In this document: piece after piece, positions 18,550 to 28,200 of the stretch | How the letters are laid out: each line of letters begins with the position of its first letter | Numbering within the stretch: the first letter of the stretch is position 1 | Origin: Oricola indica | Lineage (GTDB): Bacteria; Pseudomonadota; Alphaproteobacteria; Rhizobiales; Rhizobiaceae | DNA: 64,000 nt | Direction of reading: 5' to 3' | Assembly: GCF_019966595.1 (NCBI RefSeq) | Contig: NZ_JAINFJ010000004.1 | Location: 248,001 to 312,000, forward strand | Translations under genes and position numbers: made by a program | The notes under the pieces: model-generated | Databases searched by the model: none | Told to the model about the DNA's origin: nothing | Seen by the model: only the letters and a program-made list of their open reading frames with translations

Positions 18550-19233
18550 ATGAATCCACGGACAATTCTCCTTGTCGATGACGACGAGGACCTGCGCGAG
18601 ATGCTGGTCGAACAGCTCTCACTCTACGAGGAATTCGTGGTCATGGAGGAGGCCACCGCGACGAAGGGCATCCAGGCCGCCCGCGGCAGCGTGATCGACC
18701 TCCTGATCATCGATGTGGGCCTGCCCGACATGGACGGGCGCGAGGCGGTGAAACTGCTGCGCAAATCCGGGTTCAAGGCCCCCGTCATCATGCTGACCGG
18801 CCACGACACGGATTCCGACACGATTCTCGGACTGGAAGCCGGTGCCAACGACTATGTCACCAAGCCGTTCAAGTTCGCCGTGCTGCTGGCCCGCATCCGC
18901 GCGCAGCTTCGCCAGCACGAGCAGAGCGAGGATGCCACTTTCGTCGTCGGGCCCTACACGTTCAAGCCGAGCCAGAAGCTGCTGATCGACGGAAACGGGT
19001 CGAAAATCCGGCTGACCGAGAAGGAAGCGGCGATCATCAAGTATCTCTACCGCGCCGACCGCAAGGTGGTGACGCGCGATACGCTGCTCGAGGAAGTCTG
19101 GGGCTACAATTCCGGCGTGACGACCCACACGCTGGAGACCCATGTCTACCGGCTTCGCCAGAAGATCGAGAAGGACCCGTCCAACGCGGCAATCCTCGTG
19201 ACGGAGAGCGGCGGCTACAAGCTGAACCCGTGA
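18550..19233 (+). CDS. OmpR/PhoB-family response regulator
   Basis: A 227-residue two-domain regulator. The receiver domain (1-120) has the acidic pocket DDDED at residues 10-14, the phospho-acceptor Asp55 in LLIIDVGLPDMDG, the Thr of MLTGHD and the Lys of VTKPF. The winged-helix domain (about 130-227) ends with the wing LVTESGGYKLNP. The start at 18550 is chosen because it gives the canonical ILLVDDDED at residues 6-14. No histidine kinase is next to it; an orphan regulator in this neighbourhood (before the cyclic-nucleotide-binding gene and xthA) is common in Rhizobiales. An intrinsic terminator follows. Confidence 0.93.
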   Translation: MNPRTILLVDDDEDLREMLVEQLSLYEEFVVMEEATATKGIQAARGSVIDLLIIDVGLPDMDGREAVKLLRKSGFKAPVIMLTGHDTDSDTILGLEAGANDYVTKPFKFAVLLARIRAQLRQHEQSEDATFVVGPYTFKPSQKLLIDGNGSKIRLTEKEAAIIKYLYRADRKVVTRDTLLEEVWGYNSGVTTHTLETHVYRLRQKIEKDPSNAAILVTESGGYKLNP

Positions 19234-19264
19234 TCCGCCAGATTACGGTATTGAAGCGCATTGT

Positions 19265-19302
19265 GTCCGGATAAACCGGGCGTTCCGCCCGCCCGGACTT
19301 TT
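19265..19302 (+). terminator. Intrinsic terminator after the response regulator
   Basis: GTCCGG pairs with CCGGAC and an inner GGGCG pairs with CGCCC around a short loop; TTTT follows at 19299-19302. It ends the response-regulator transcript before the next gene. Confidence 0.7.
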
Positions 19303-19363
19303 CATTCGCGAATCGGTCATATAACAGCGGCTTTACTGAGTTTTTGCGCGGCGGGTCCAGCTT

Positions 19364-19822
19364 TTGTCTCTTGAAGACGACATCCGCATCATCTCCGGTG
19401 TTTCACTGTTCGAGGAATTGTCCAGCGAGCAGTTGCGTCTGCTTGCCTTCGGCGCGGAGAGCAAGTCGCTTGCCGAGGGCACGGACCTCTATCGTGACGG
19501 CGACAGCGCCGATTGCGGCTACATCGTCGTGTCCGGCGCGATCGACCTTTTCCGCGACTCGCAGAACGGCCGCCGTGTTCTCAAGCGCATCGAACCAGGC
19601 ATGATCCTCGGCGAACTGGCGCTGATTACCGAGACCACGCGTCTCACGGGTGCGGTGGCCGCCGAGGACACGAAACTACTGCGCATCAATCGCAGCCTGT
19701 TCAAGCGGATGCTGGAGGAATATCCGGAAAGCGCCGCCTATCTGCATGCGAAGCTGAGCAAGCAACTTCGCGCGCTGCTGCGCAGCATCGGCGAACTGGA
19801 CGTTCATTTCAACGACAGCTGA
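19364..19822 (+). CDS. Cyclic-nucleotide-binding-domain protein (Crp-like sensor without DNA-binding domain)
   Basis: A 152-residue single-domain protein. It has the cNMP-binding jelly-roll: DLYRDGDSADCGYIVVSGAIDLF, then ILGELALITETTRLTGAVAAEDTKLLRI, which corresponds to the phosphate-binding cassette (G-E-L-A followed by R-x-x-x-A); the cassette Arg/Ala pair is partly replaced, so ligand binding is uncertain. A final helix follows, but no helix-turn-helix. The start is TTG at 19364; no better start fits the domain. It is convergent with xthA. Confidence 0.85.
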   Translation: MSLEDDIRIISGVSLFEELSSEQLRLLAFGAESKSLAEGTDLYRDGDSADCGYIVVSGAIDLFRDSQNGRRVLKRIEPGMILGELALITETTRLTGAVAAEDTKLLRINRSLFKRMLEEYPESAAYLHAKLSKQLRALLRSIGELDVHFNDS

Positions 19823-19838
19823 AAGCCGCTTTTAGCCC

Positions 19839-20642
19839 TCAGATTGCGAAGCGGGCGATGACCGGCACGTGATCCGACGGCTTTTCCCAGCCGCGCGCCT
19901 CGCGCAATACGGTAATGTCCTCGACCAGGCTTTCGAGATCCGGCGATCCCCAGACGTGGTCGAGGCGCCGGCCCCTGTCCGTTACATCCCAGTCGCGAGC
20001 CCGGTAACTCCACCACGTGAAGATCTTCTCTTCCGGCGGGATGAACACCCGCATCAGGTCCGACCATCCGCCTTTCATCCGCAGATCTTCGAGCGTCTCC
20101 GTCTCCAACGGCGTGTGGCTGACGACTTTCAGCAATTGTTTGTGCGACCAGACGTCGGTCTCCAGCGGCGCGATGTTGAGATCGCCGACGAGAATCGCGG
20201 AATCCGCCTTGCCCGGATCGGCCGGAATCGATCGCATCTCGTCCAGGAAATCCAGCTTGTGGCGGAACTTCGGGTTGATTGCCGGGTCAGGCTCGTCGCC
20301 GCCCGCGGGCACGTAGAAATTGTGAACCCTGATGCTGCGGCCCGGCGCCCTCACGATGCTGTCGAGATGACGCGTATCGCCCATGCCGCAGAAATCGCGC
20401 GATACGACCTCCTCCAGCGGATGTTTCGAGATCGTGGCAACGCCGTGATAGCCCTTCTGCCCGTGGATCTCGACATTCGTATATCCGAGCTTGTGGAAGG
20501 CCTTTGTCGGAAACTGATCGTTCGGACACTTCGTTTCCTGCAGGCACAGCACATCGGGCTGATATGTCTGCAGGAACGACTCGACGATCGGCAGACGCAG
20601 GCGAACGGAGTTGATGTTCCACGTGGCGACGGAAAATGTCAT
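19839..20642 (-). CDS. xthA: Exodeoxyribonuclease III
   Basis: A 267-residue AP endonuclease and 3'-5' exonuclease of the EEP superfamily, acting in base-excision repair. Markers are ATWNINSVRLRLP at the start, LCLQETKCP with the metal-binding Glu, the central GDLNIAPLETDVW, and the C-terminal SDHVPVIARF with the catalytic Asp-His. The length matches the family. It is convergent with the cyclic-nucleotide-binding gene and lies downstream of lolA on the same strand. Confidence 0.96.
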   Translation of the reverse strand: MTFSVATWNINSVRLRLPIVESFLQTYQPDVLCLQETKCPNDQFPTKAFHKLGYTNVEIHGQKGYHGVATISKHPLEEVVSRDFCGMGDTRHLDSIVRAPGRSIRVHNFYVPAGGDEPDPAINPKFRHKLDFLDEMRSIPADPGKADSAILVGDLNIAPLETDVWSHKQLLKVVSHTPLETETLEDLRMKGGWSDLMRVFIPPEEKIFTWWSYRARDWDVTDRGRRLDHVWGSPDLESLVEDITVLREARGWEKPSDHVPVIARFAI

Positions 20643-20702
20643 GGGAGGCCCTCGGTGCGTTCGATTGCTTGTCTCAACGCACCGGGTCTATGGCAAGCGC
20701 CA

Positions 20703-20722
20703 GCCGGCGCCTTCGCGCCGGC
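20703..20722. other. Perfect 8-bp hairpin in the lolA-xthA gap
   Basis: GCCGGCGC and GCGCCGGC enclose a CTTC tetraloop (GAAG on the minus strand). It lies between the lolA stop and the xthA start on the minus strand and could slow polymerase or stabilise the lolA mRNA end. No T-run follows, so I do not call it an intrinsic terminator. Confidence 0.45.
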
Positions 20723-20751
20723 AACCCACAATTTAGAGACGGATACGGGCG

Positions 20752-21402
20752 TCAGTCGGAGCGGAAACGATCTTCGTTGATCTTCTGATAGGGAATGTCG
20801 AACGTCCCCTTGCCGAAGCGCACACCCTGCTGGACGTTGTAGACCATGACAGTCGTGTCCTTGCCCTGCGCGTCCCGGATCGTCCACTGACGCAGATCGA
20901 AGCTCTTCGGGTCGAACATCATCGTGATCTGGCTGTCGCCGAAGATCTGCTTGTCGCCGATGACGATCGTGGTCAGGTCATCCGCTTCGCTCACATTGCG
21001 CACCCGATCGCCGCTCAGGTCGATCCGGTCGCCGAGCAGCACATTGAGCGGTGTCTTGCCGAGGGGATAAATGCTCCAGGTGTCCAGCTTCTTGTTGTTG
21101 ACCACGAGTGACTTGCCGTCGGCCACGACGCGGATCGGCGACGGATTCTCATAGAGGAAAAGAAGCTTGCCCGGCCGCTCGATATAGAACTTTCCGCCGG
21201 TCTGCTCGCCGGACGGACCGAACTGCACGAATTCGCCGGCCATGGACCGGACATTCGAGAAGTGATTGGCGATTCGCTGCGCCGTCTCGGGCGCCGCGAA
21301 GGCGGGTTGCAGCGCCGTGATTGCAATTGCCGTGGCCATGGCGCCGGCAACAAGGCCGCGCCGCGTGATCGCCATCGGTTTTGCGAAAGTGTGATCCGTC
21401 AT
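20752..21402 (-). CDS. lolA: LolA-like outer-membrane lipoprotein carrier protein
   Basis: A 216-residue periplasmic protein of the LolA fold, which shuttles lipoproteins from LolCDE to the outer membrane. The open beta-barrel pattern is visible: SNVRSMAGEFVQFGPSGEQT, GKFYIERPGKLLFLYENPSP, VADGKSLVVNNKKLD and the later QITMMFDPKSFDLRQWTIRD. The export signal is a long N-region followed by TRRGLVAG and a moderately hydrophobic stretch, a twin-arginine-like motif that is unusual for LolA. The location downstream of ftsK on the same strand matches the classical gene order. Confidence 0.88.
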   Translation of the reverse strand: MTDHTFAKPMAITRRGLVAGAMATAIAITALQPAFAAPETAQRIANHFSNVRSMAGEFVQFGPSGEQTGGKFYIERPGKLLFLYENPSPIRVVADGKSLVVNNKKLDTWSIYPLGKTPLNVLLGDRIDLSGDRVRNVSEADDLTTIVIGDKQIFGDSQITMMFDPKSFDLRQWTIRDAQGKDTTVMVYNVQQGVRFGKGTFDIPYQKINEDRFRSD

Positions 21403-21495
21403 GAACCGCTCCAGCCGGTTTTCCGATTTGTTGTTTGTACGCGATAGATAATCATACAGTTGGGCGGCTCTGTGGCGTCGGCCACAGTGCGCCGA

Positions 21496-24048
21496 CTACA
21501 TCTCGTCGTTTTCGGTTGGCACCAGGATCTCGCGTTTGCCGGCATGATTCGCGGGTCCGATAATACCCTCATCCTCCATCCGCTCGATGATCGAGGCCGC
21601 CCGGTTGTAACCGATTCCCAGCCTGCGCTGCACATAGGAGGTCGATGCCTTTCCGTCACGCAGCACGACCGCCACCGCTTGGTCGTAGGGGTCCTCGGAA
21701 TCGCCCATATCGCCGCTGTTGCCGCCGCCACCACCATCGCCGCCGTCCTCGTCGTCGTCCTCGGTGATCGCTTCCAGATATTCCGGCACGCCCTGCATCT
21801 TGAGATGTGCCACGACATCCTCGACCTCGCGGTCGGAGACGAACGGGCCGTGCACGCGCTGGATGCGCCCGCCGCCGGCCATGTAGAGCATGTCGCCCAT
21901 GCCGAGCAGCTGTTCGGCGCCCTGTTCGCCAAGAATGGTGCGGCTGTCGATCTTCGACGTGACCTGGAAGGAGATGCGCGTCGGGAAGTTCGCCTTGATC
22001 GTGCCGGTGATGACATCGACCGACGGACGTTGCGTCGCCATGATGACATGGATGCCGGCAGCACGCGCCATCTGGGCAAGCCGCTGTACCGCGCCTTCGA
22101 TGTCCTTGCCGGCGACCATCATCAGGTCGGCCATTTCGTCGATGATGACGACGATATAGGGCATCGCCTCCAGATCGAGCGTCTCGGTTTCGTAGATCGC
22201 CTCGCCGGTCTCGCGGTCGAACCCGGTCTGCACCGTGCGGCTGATCTCCTTGCCCTTCTTCTGGGCCTCGCGCACCTTGGCGTTGAAGCCGTCGATGTTG
22301 CGCACGCCGATCTTCGACATGTTCTTGTAGCGCTGTTCCATCTCGCGGACGGTCCATTTCAGCGCCACGACCGCCTTTTTCGGGTCGGTCACCACTGGCG
22401 TCAGCAGATGCGGAATGCCGTCATAGACGGACAGTTCCAGCATTTTCGGGTCGATCATGATGAGGCGGCATTCCTCGGGCGACATCTTGTAGAGGATCGA
22501 GAGGATCATCGTGTTGATGGCAACCGACTTGCCGGAGCCGGTCGTGCCGGCGACGAGCAGGTGCGGCATCTTGGCGAGATCGGCGATGACCGCCTCGCCA
22601 TTGATCGTCTTGCCGAGCGTCAGCGCCAGCTTGGCCTTGGAATTGTCGTAGGCTTGCGCGGAAATGAGCTCGCGCAGGAAAACCGTCTCGCGCCGCGCAT
22701 TCGGCAATTCGATACCGATCGCGTTACGGCCGGGAACGACGGCGACGCGCGCGGCGATCGCGCTCATCGACCGCGCGATGTCCTCGGCCAGTCCGATGAC
22801 GCGCGAGGACTTGATGCCCGGCGCGGGCTCGAGTTCGTAAAGCGTGACGACCGGACCCGGACGCACATGGATGATCTCGCCGCGCACGCCGAAATCCTCC
22901 AGCACGCCTTCGAGCAGTCGCGCATTCTGTTCCAGCGCTTCCGGCGAGAGGCCCGGATCCTTGCTCTGGTTCTTCGGCTCGGCGAGCATATGGATGGCCG
23001 GCAATTCGAAACCGGCGTCCTGGATGAAGCTCGCCTGGGCTTCGCGCTGAACCCGAACGCTGGGTTTCGGCTTTGGCGCGGCGGACGCCACGCGCGAAGA
23101 CGGACCTGCATCGGCATGATCCGATGTCGCAGGCGCGGCTCGCGGCGCCCAGTCGTCCTGCGGTTCGGTGTCGATATCGTCGTCTGGGCCAAGGTCGAAA
23201 TCGGGATCGAACGGTGCTTCGTCACCGAAGCCCGGTTCCCGGCGCTCGCCGACGTCCGGAGGCGCGACATCGCGAACATGGGCACGGCGCGACCGGAACA
23301 TCCGCCGCACCGCCGCACGCGCCGTATAGTAGCCATGGATCAGCGCACCGATCGTGACGAAGCGGCCGTTTCCGTCGGCGTCCTCGTCCTCGTCGTCTTC
23401 GATATCGGTTTCCGCTTCACGGACCGGAATCGCGTCGGCAGCGCCCCAAAGGAAGCCGCAGGAAACCGCCAGCGCGTAGAAGGCGAGCGGCGCGAAGACG
23501 ATGAACGACAGGACCCGCATCCATCCCGCGGGATAGCCGCCACTCAGCATGCCCGGAAGCCTGAGGACCATGTCGCCGAACACGCCGCCGAGGCCTGTCG
23601 GTAGCGGCCAGGTGCCGGTCATCGGGAAACAGCCGGCGACGGCCGCGGCCAGGATGGCCGCAATTGGCCACATCGCCAGCCGGCGGGCGGCATGCGGCCA
23701 GTAGCGGCCGCGAATGCGCGCATAGCCCCAGAACACGGTCGGCAGCAGGGCGGGAAGCGCGGCGAGGCCGAAGAACTGCATGAAGATGTCGGAAACGATC
23801 GCGCCGGGATAGCCCATCGCGTTGCTGACCGGCGCGTCGGCGGCATAGCTCCAGCTTGGATCGCCGGCGTTCCAGGTGGCCAGCGCAAAAAGCGCGAAGG
23901 CACTCAGCACCCAGAGAAGGATGCCGGCCATGAACTCCACCTGGCGGCGAACGAGATCGGCCATGCCCGCGGTCAGTGATCGGTCGCGGCGATGGCTCCT
24001 CCCCATCGTCCGGTCGGCGTGAAGTGATATGGCGTGATCGGCGTGCAT
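21496..24048 (-). CDS. ftsK: DNA translocase FtsK
   Basis: An approximately 850-residue septal DNA pump. The N-terminal part has four hydrophobic segments; a linker of about 150 residues rich in acidic residues follows (the region translated from 22950-23400), then the RecA-like motor with Walker [13 protein letters not shown], Walker [13 protein letters not shown] and the [13 protein letters not shown] loop, and finally the gamma winged-helix ([20 protein letters not shown]) that reads KOPS-type polar sequences and activates XerCD recombination. I start it at the ATG 24048; a GTG at 24087 in the same frame adds 13 residues. A full CtrA-type site lies just upstream, which fits cell-cycle control of division. 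Confidence 0.95.
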   Translation of the reverse strand: MHADHAISLHADRTMGRSHRRDRSLTAGMADLVRRQVEFMAGILLWVLSAFALFALATWNAGDPSWSYAADAPVSNAMGYPGAIVSDIFMQFFGLAALPALLPTVFWGYARIRGRYWPHAARRLAMWPIAAILAAAVAGCFPMTGTWPLPTGLGGVFGDMVLRLPGMLSGGYPAGWMRVLSFIVFAPLAFYALAVSCGFLWGAADAIPVREAETDIEDDEDEDADGNGRFVTIGALIHGYYTARAAVRRMFRSRRAHVRDVAPPDVGERREPGFGDEAPFDPDFDLGPDDDIDTEPQDDWAPRAAPATSDHADAGPSSRVASAAPKPKPSVRVQREAQASFIQDAGFELPAIHMLAEPKNQSKDPGLSPEALEQNARLLEGVLEDFGVRGEIIHVRPGPVVTLYELEPAPGIKSSRVIGLAEDIARSMSAIAARVAVVPGRNAIGIELPNARRETVFLRELISAQAYDNSKAKLALTLGKTINGEAVIADLAKMPHLLVAGTTGSGKSVAINTMILSILYKMSPEECRLIMIDPKMLELSVYDGIPHLLTPVVTDPKKAVVALKWTVREMEQRYKNMSKIGVRNIDGFNAKVREAQKKGKEISRTVQTGFDRETGEAIYETETLDLEAMPYIVVIIDEMADLMMVAGKDIEGAVQRLAQMARAAGIHVIMATQRPSVDVITGTIKANFPTRISFQVTSKIDSRTILGEQGAEQLLGMGDMLYMAGGGRIQRVHGPFVSDREVEDVVAHLKMQGVPEYLEAITEDDDEDGGDGGGGGNSGDMGDSEDPYDQAVAVVLRDGKASTSYVQRRLGIGYNRAASIIERMEDEGIIGPANHAGKREILVPTENDEM

Positions 24049-24118
24049 CCGAAATTCCCGTCTTCCCTCCGCCACGGCGGCGGACACAATTTCCCGGCCG
24101 CAGCCTAGTAAAGCTTGG

Positions 24119-24133
24119 TTAAACAGGCATTAA
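24119..24133 (-). promoter_or_regulatory. CtrA-type box upstream of ftsK
   Basis: TTAA, seven bases, TTAA (followed by CC) is an exact TTAA-N7-TTAAC site, the consensus bound by the alphaproteobacterial cell-cycle regulator CtrA. It is 71-85 bp before the ftsK ATG (32-46 bp before the alternative GTG). The match is seen in the sequence; regulation is an inference. Confidence 0.6.
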
Positions 24134-24172
24134 CCATGCAATCGCGTCCGGCAGGAGATCGCGCGCGGGCAC

Positions 24173-24201
24173 AAAAAAGGCCCGGTCACGAAGACCGGGC
24201 C
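24173..24201 (-). terminator. Intrinsic terminator of the glnK-amtB (first pair) transcript
   Basis: A perfect 9-bp stem (GGCCCGGTC with GACCGGGCC) with a 5-base loop is followed on the minus strand by TTTTTT. It lies about 94 bases past the amtB stop. Confidence 0.85.
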
Positions 24202-24294
24202 AGTTGGTGTGATGTCAAACATCACGACGGGATCAAGTCACGGAGACGGGCGATGGGAGGAGGTATCGCCCGTCTCCGGGTTTCACGCGCGACG

Positions 24295-25632
24295 TCAGCC
24301 GCGAGAGAATTCCGGGTAAGCCTCGACGCCGGTTTCGGCTTTGTCGAGACCGATCATCTCGTCCTCGGCGGAGACGCGGATGCCCATGATCGCCTTCAGG
24401 ATGAACCAGACGACGAAGGAGACAACCAGCGTGAAGACACCGTAGGCGACGATACCGACCAGCTGCGTGCTGTAGCTCGTGTCGGCGTTGGAGAACGGAA
24501 CGATCAGCGTGCCCCAGATACCCGCAAACAGGTGGACCGGGATTGCGCCGACGACGTCGTCGATCTTCAGCTTGTCGAGCAGCGGAACCGTGAACACCAC
24601 GATGGCACCGCCGACTGCGCCGATCAGAAGCGCCTGCCATACGGCCGGAGCCAGCGGCTCGGCAGTGATGGAGACGAGACCGGCAAGAGCGCCGTTGAGC
24701 ACCATCGTCACGTCGACCTTCTTGTAGAGGACCTGCAGAAGGATGGTGGTGGCGACCACGCCGGCCGCGGCGGCCAGGTTGGTGTTGGCGAAGATGCGCG
24801 AGACGTCCGTGACATCGGCGATCGTGCCCATGGCGAGCTGAGACGCGCCGTTGAAGCCGAACCAGCCGAGCCACAGGATGAACGTACCGAGCGTGGCGAG
24901 CGGGATCGAAGAGCCGACCATCGGGTTGATCTTGCCGCCTTCATACTTGCCGGCACGCGCGCCGACCAGCAATGCACCGGCGAGAGCAGCCCAGCCACCG
25001 ACCGAGTGAACCAGCGTCGAACCGGCGAAGTCGGAGAAGCCCATCTCTGAGAGCCAGCCGCCGCCCCACTGCCAGGAACCGGCGATCGGGTAGATGAAGC
25101 CGGTCAGGACGACGACGAAGATCAGGAAGGGCCAGAGCTTCATGCGCTCGGCGACCGTACCGGACACGATCGAGGCAGCTGTTGCGACGAACACCATCTG
25201 GAAGAACCAGTCGGAAGCCGTCGAATAGCCGACGTCGAGAGCGTCACCGCCAACCGGATCGAAGGCGTAGGTGCCGAAGGACCCCATGTAGCCGCCGTCA
25301 ACGCCGGTATACATGAGGTTGTAGCCCACCAGCCAGTACATGATGCCGGCGATGGAATAGAGCGCGATGTTCTTGAGGGACTGCATCGACACGTTCTTGG
25401 AACGCACGAGGCCGGCCTCGAGCATGGCGAAGCCCGCGGCCATCCACATCACGAGGAAGCCGCCGATAAGGAACAGCAACGTGTTGAAGATATACTGCAC
25501 GTCGGGCGAAGCCACGGTGGACGCGGCCTCTGCCGCCGCTTCGGTGTCCTGCGCGAATGCGGGTCCCGCACTCAACGCCACCGCTGCGGCAAGGCCGGCG
25601 AGGCCGTATCGAAAACCTTTGGACATGGTCAT
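24295..25632 (-). CDS. amtB: Ammonium transporter, first copy
   Basis: A 445-residue Amt channel protein with a cleavable signal peptide (ending AFAQ near residue 28) and 11 expected membrane helices. The two pore histidines are visible in STLVHSVGG and AIPVHLFAG. The sequence WMAAGFAMLEAGLVRSKN places it in the Amt subfamily different from E. coli-type AmtB, and therefore different from the second copy in this window. It carries ammonium inward under nitrogen limitation and is gated by the PII protein GlnK, encoded 36 bases upstream. AGGAG stands 10 bases before the ATG. A strong terminator follows. Confidence 0.95.
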   Translation of the reverse strand: MTMSKGFRYGLAGLAAAVALSAGPAFAQDTEAAAEAASTVASPDVQYIFNTLLFLIGGFLVMWMAAGFAMLEAGLVRSKNVSMQSLKNIALYSIAGIMYWLVGYNLMYTGVDGGYMGSFGTYAFDPVGGDALDVGYSTASDWFFQMVFVATAASIVSGTVAERMKLWPFLIFVVVLTGFIYPIAGSWQWGGGWLSEMGFSDFAGSTLVHSVGGWAALAGALLVGARAGKYEGGKINPMVGSSIPLATLGTFILWLGWFGFNGASQLAMGTIADVTDVSRIFANTNLAAAAGVVATTILLQVLYKKVDVTMVLNGALAGLVSITAEPLAPAVWQALLIGAVGGAIVVFTVPLLDKLKIDDVVGAIPVHLFAGIWGTLIVPFSNADTSYSTQLVGIVAYGVFTLVVSFVVWFILKAIMGIRVSAEDEMIGLDKAETGVEAYPEFSRG

Positions 25633-25668
25633 TGTGATTGAACTCCTGAAGTAACTTGCACCGGCGCC

Positions 25669-26118
<450 letters not shown>

Positions 26119-26202
26119 AATTGTCGAAAACCGTGCAACGCGTTGAAAAAAAAGCATATTTACGTGATGCTTTTTGTCGCACCGATTCATATGCAGTGCA
26201 AC

Positions 26203-26221
26203 ATGCCTAATTATTAGGCAT
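26203..26221. promoter_or_regulatory. Perfect 9-1-9 inverted repeat, possible operator
   Basis: ATGCCTAAT, one base, ATTAGGCAT. It is AT-rich, lies about 85 bp upstream of the sigma-54-like element, and has no T-run, so it looks like a dimer binding site and not a terminator. The regulator is unknown; it does not fit NtrC. Confidence 0.45.
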
Positions 26222-26265
26222 TTCTGAAATCTTGATGATTTCTTAATCTTTACGCTTCGGAAACC

Positions 26266-26291
26266 AAAAACCCGGGCCGAAACCCGGGTTT
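26266..26291 (-). terminator. Intrinsic terminator of the second glnK-amtB pair
   Basis: AAACCCGGG and CCCGGGTTT form a 9-bp stem with a 6-base loop; on the minus strand the stem runs into TTTTT. It lies about 25 bases past the amtB stop. Confidence 0.85.
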
Positions 26292-26316
26292 CCTGTCGGG
26301 AGAATTATCCCTGTTT

Positions 26317-27645
26317 TCAGGCGTGATAGGCCGATTCACCGTGGGAGGCGAGGTCGAGGCCCTCGCGCTCCGCATCGCTGCTGGCGCGAATTCCGGTGAT
26401 CGCCTTCGTGATCAGGATCAGCACCGCGGAACCGACGCCCGACCACACCACGGTAAGCAGCACGGCCTGGACCTGCGCGAGGACCTGCGCGCCCATCGTG
26501 CCGGCCTCCACGACATAGCCCGTTCCGCCGAGGAACGGCGCGCACAGGATGCCGGTGCCGATCGCGCCGACGATACCGCCGACGCCGTGGACGCCGAAAA
26601 CGTCCAGGCTGTCGTCATAGCCGAATTTCGATTTTATCGTCGTCACGAAGAAGTAGCAGATCGGCGAGACGGCGAGACCGAGCACGAGTGCGCCCATTGG
26701 ACCGGAGGTACCGCAGGCCGGCGTGACGGCGACGAGACCCGCCACCATGCCCGATGCAGCGCCAAGGCCGGAGGACTTGCCGCGCATGAAGCCTTCCACC
26801 ACCGACCAGGAAACAACCGCGGCGGCCGTCGCGATGAAGGTGTTCATCATCGCCAGTGTCGCGTTGGAGGTCGCCTCGAGATTGGAGCCGGCATTGAAGC
26901 CGAACCAGCCAACCCACAGCATCGCCGCGCCGACCATGGTCAGCGTCATCGAGTGCGGGGCCATGTTGTCCTTGCCGAAGCCGATGCGCTTGCCAAGCAT
27001 GATGGCCCAGACAAGCCCCGCGATGCCGGCATTGATATGCACCACGGTGCCGCCGGCGAAATCGATCGCGCCCCAGTTGAAGATCAGGCCCGATCCATCC
27101 CAGACCATGTGGGCGATCGGGAAATAGATGAAAGTGACCCACAACACGGTGAACAGCATCACGCCGGAGAACTTGGCGCGCTCAGCAAACGCACCGACGA
27201 TCAGCGCCGGGGTGATGGCGGCGAATGTCATCTGGAAGCAGATGAAGACATATTCGGGGATCATGACGCCGTCGGTGAAGGTCGCAGCCTCGCTGTCCAT
27301 CGTCACGTCGGCGAGGAACATCTTTCCAAGACCGCCCCAGAACGGACTGGTCGATCCCCCGAAGGCGAAGGAGTAACCCCACAGGACCCAGATGATCATG
27401 ACCACCGAGGTGATCAGCGTGCACTGCATCAGCACGGAGAGCATGTTCTTGGCCCGCACGAGACCGCCGTAGAAAAGTGCAAGGCCCGGAATGACCATGA
27501 ACAGGACGAGCAGCGACGACATCATCATCCAGGCGGTATCGCCCTTGTCGATGGTCGTCGTCGCGGCATCCTGGGCGAAGACCGCCCCGGTCGAAACGAG
27601 GAGTGAGAAAAGCGCCGCCGCGCCGGAGAGATATTTGCTTTTCAT
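26317..27645 (-). CDS. amtB: Ammonium transporter, second copy
   Basis: A 442-residue Amt protein with a signal peptide (ending VFAQD near residue 25) and 11 expected helices. Pore histidines are in GGTVVHINAG and VFGVHGVGG. The segment DTAWMMMSSLLVLFMVIPGLALFYGGLVRAKN is the E. coli AmtB-type signature, unlike the first copy, so the two channels are not a recent duplication. The gene follows a glnK by 24 bases and has its own terminator, so it forms an independent two-gene operon. Confidence 0.96.
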   Translation of the reverse strand: MKSKYLSGAAALFSLLVSTGAVFAQDAATTTIDKGDTAWMMMSSLLVLFMVIPGLALFYGGLVRAKNMLSVLMQCTLITSVVMIIWVLWGYSFAFGGSTSPFWGGLGKMFLADVTMDSEAATFTDGVMIPEYVFICFQMTFAAITPALIVGAFAERAKFSGVMLFTVLWVTFIYFPIAHMVWDGSGLIFNWGAIDFAGGTVVHINAGIAGLVWAIMLGKRIGFGKDNMAPHSMTLTMVGAAMLWVGWFGFNAGSNLEATSNATLAMMNTFIATAAAVVSWSVVEGFMRGKSSGLGAASGMVAGLVAVTPACGTSGPMGALVLGLAVSPICYFFVTTIKSKFGYDDSLDVFGVHGVGGIVGAIGTGILCAPFLGGTGYVVEAGTMGAQVLAQVQAVLLTVVWSGVGSAVLILITKAITGIRASSDAEREGLDLASHGESAYHA

Positions 27646-27669
27646 GGAAAGCCCCTGTGCAATCCCGCG

Positions 27670-28068
<399 letters not shown>

Positions 28069-28073
28069 CTATA

Positions 28074-28089
28074 ATCAAAAGCCATGCCA
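28074..28089 (-). promoter_or_regulatory. Sigma-54-like promoter element of the second glnK-amtB pair
   Basis: On the minus strand TGGCATG, four bases, TTGAT: the -24 GG and the TTG of the -12 box are at consensus spacing, and as in the first pair the C of the -12 GC is replaced by A. The same deviation before both glnK genes suggests either a shared variant promoter or a shared weak promoter. Confidence 0.5.
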
Positions 28090-28200
28090 GTTCACGCTTC
28101 GCCCGAATCGCCGCAAATTGGGGAGTTATCTTCTGGATGACCGGAAATTCACCAGAATGCCGCCTGACAAATTGGCAAAATACGAGGAAATGATGAATTT

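Noticed and set aside
21460-23604. A 714-codon open frame on the plus strand opposite ftsK
   Set aside because: Arg/His/Asp-rich composition without domains; it mirrors the codon bias of the real FtsK frame. The same holds for long antisense frames over hemY (9007-10980), dnaE2 (47695-49935) and imuB (50271-51545).
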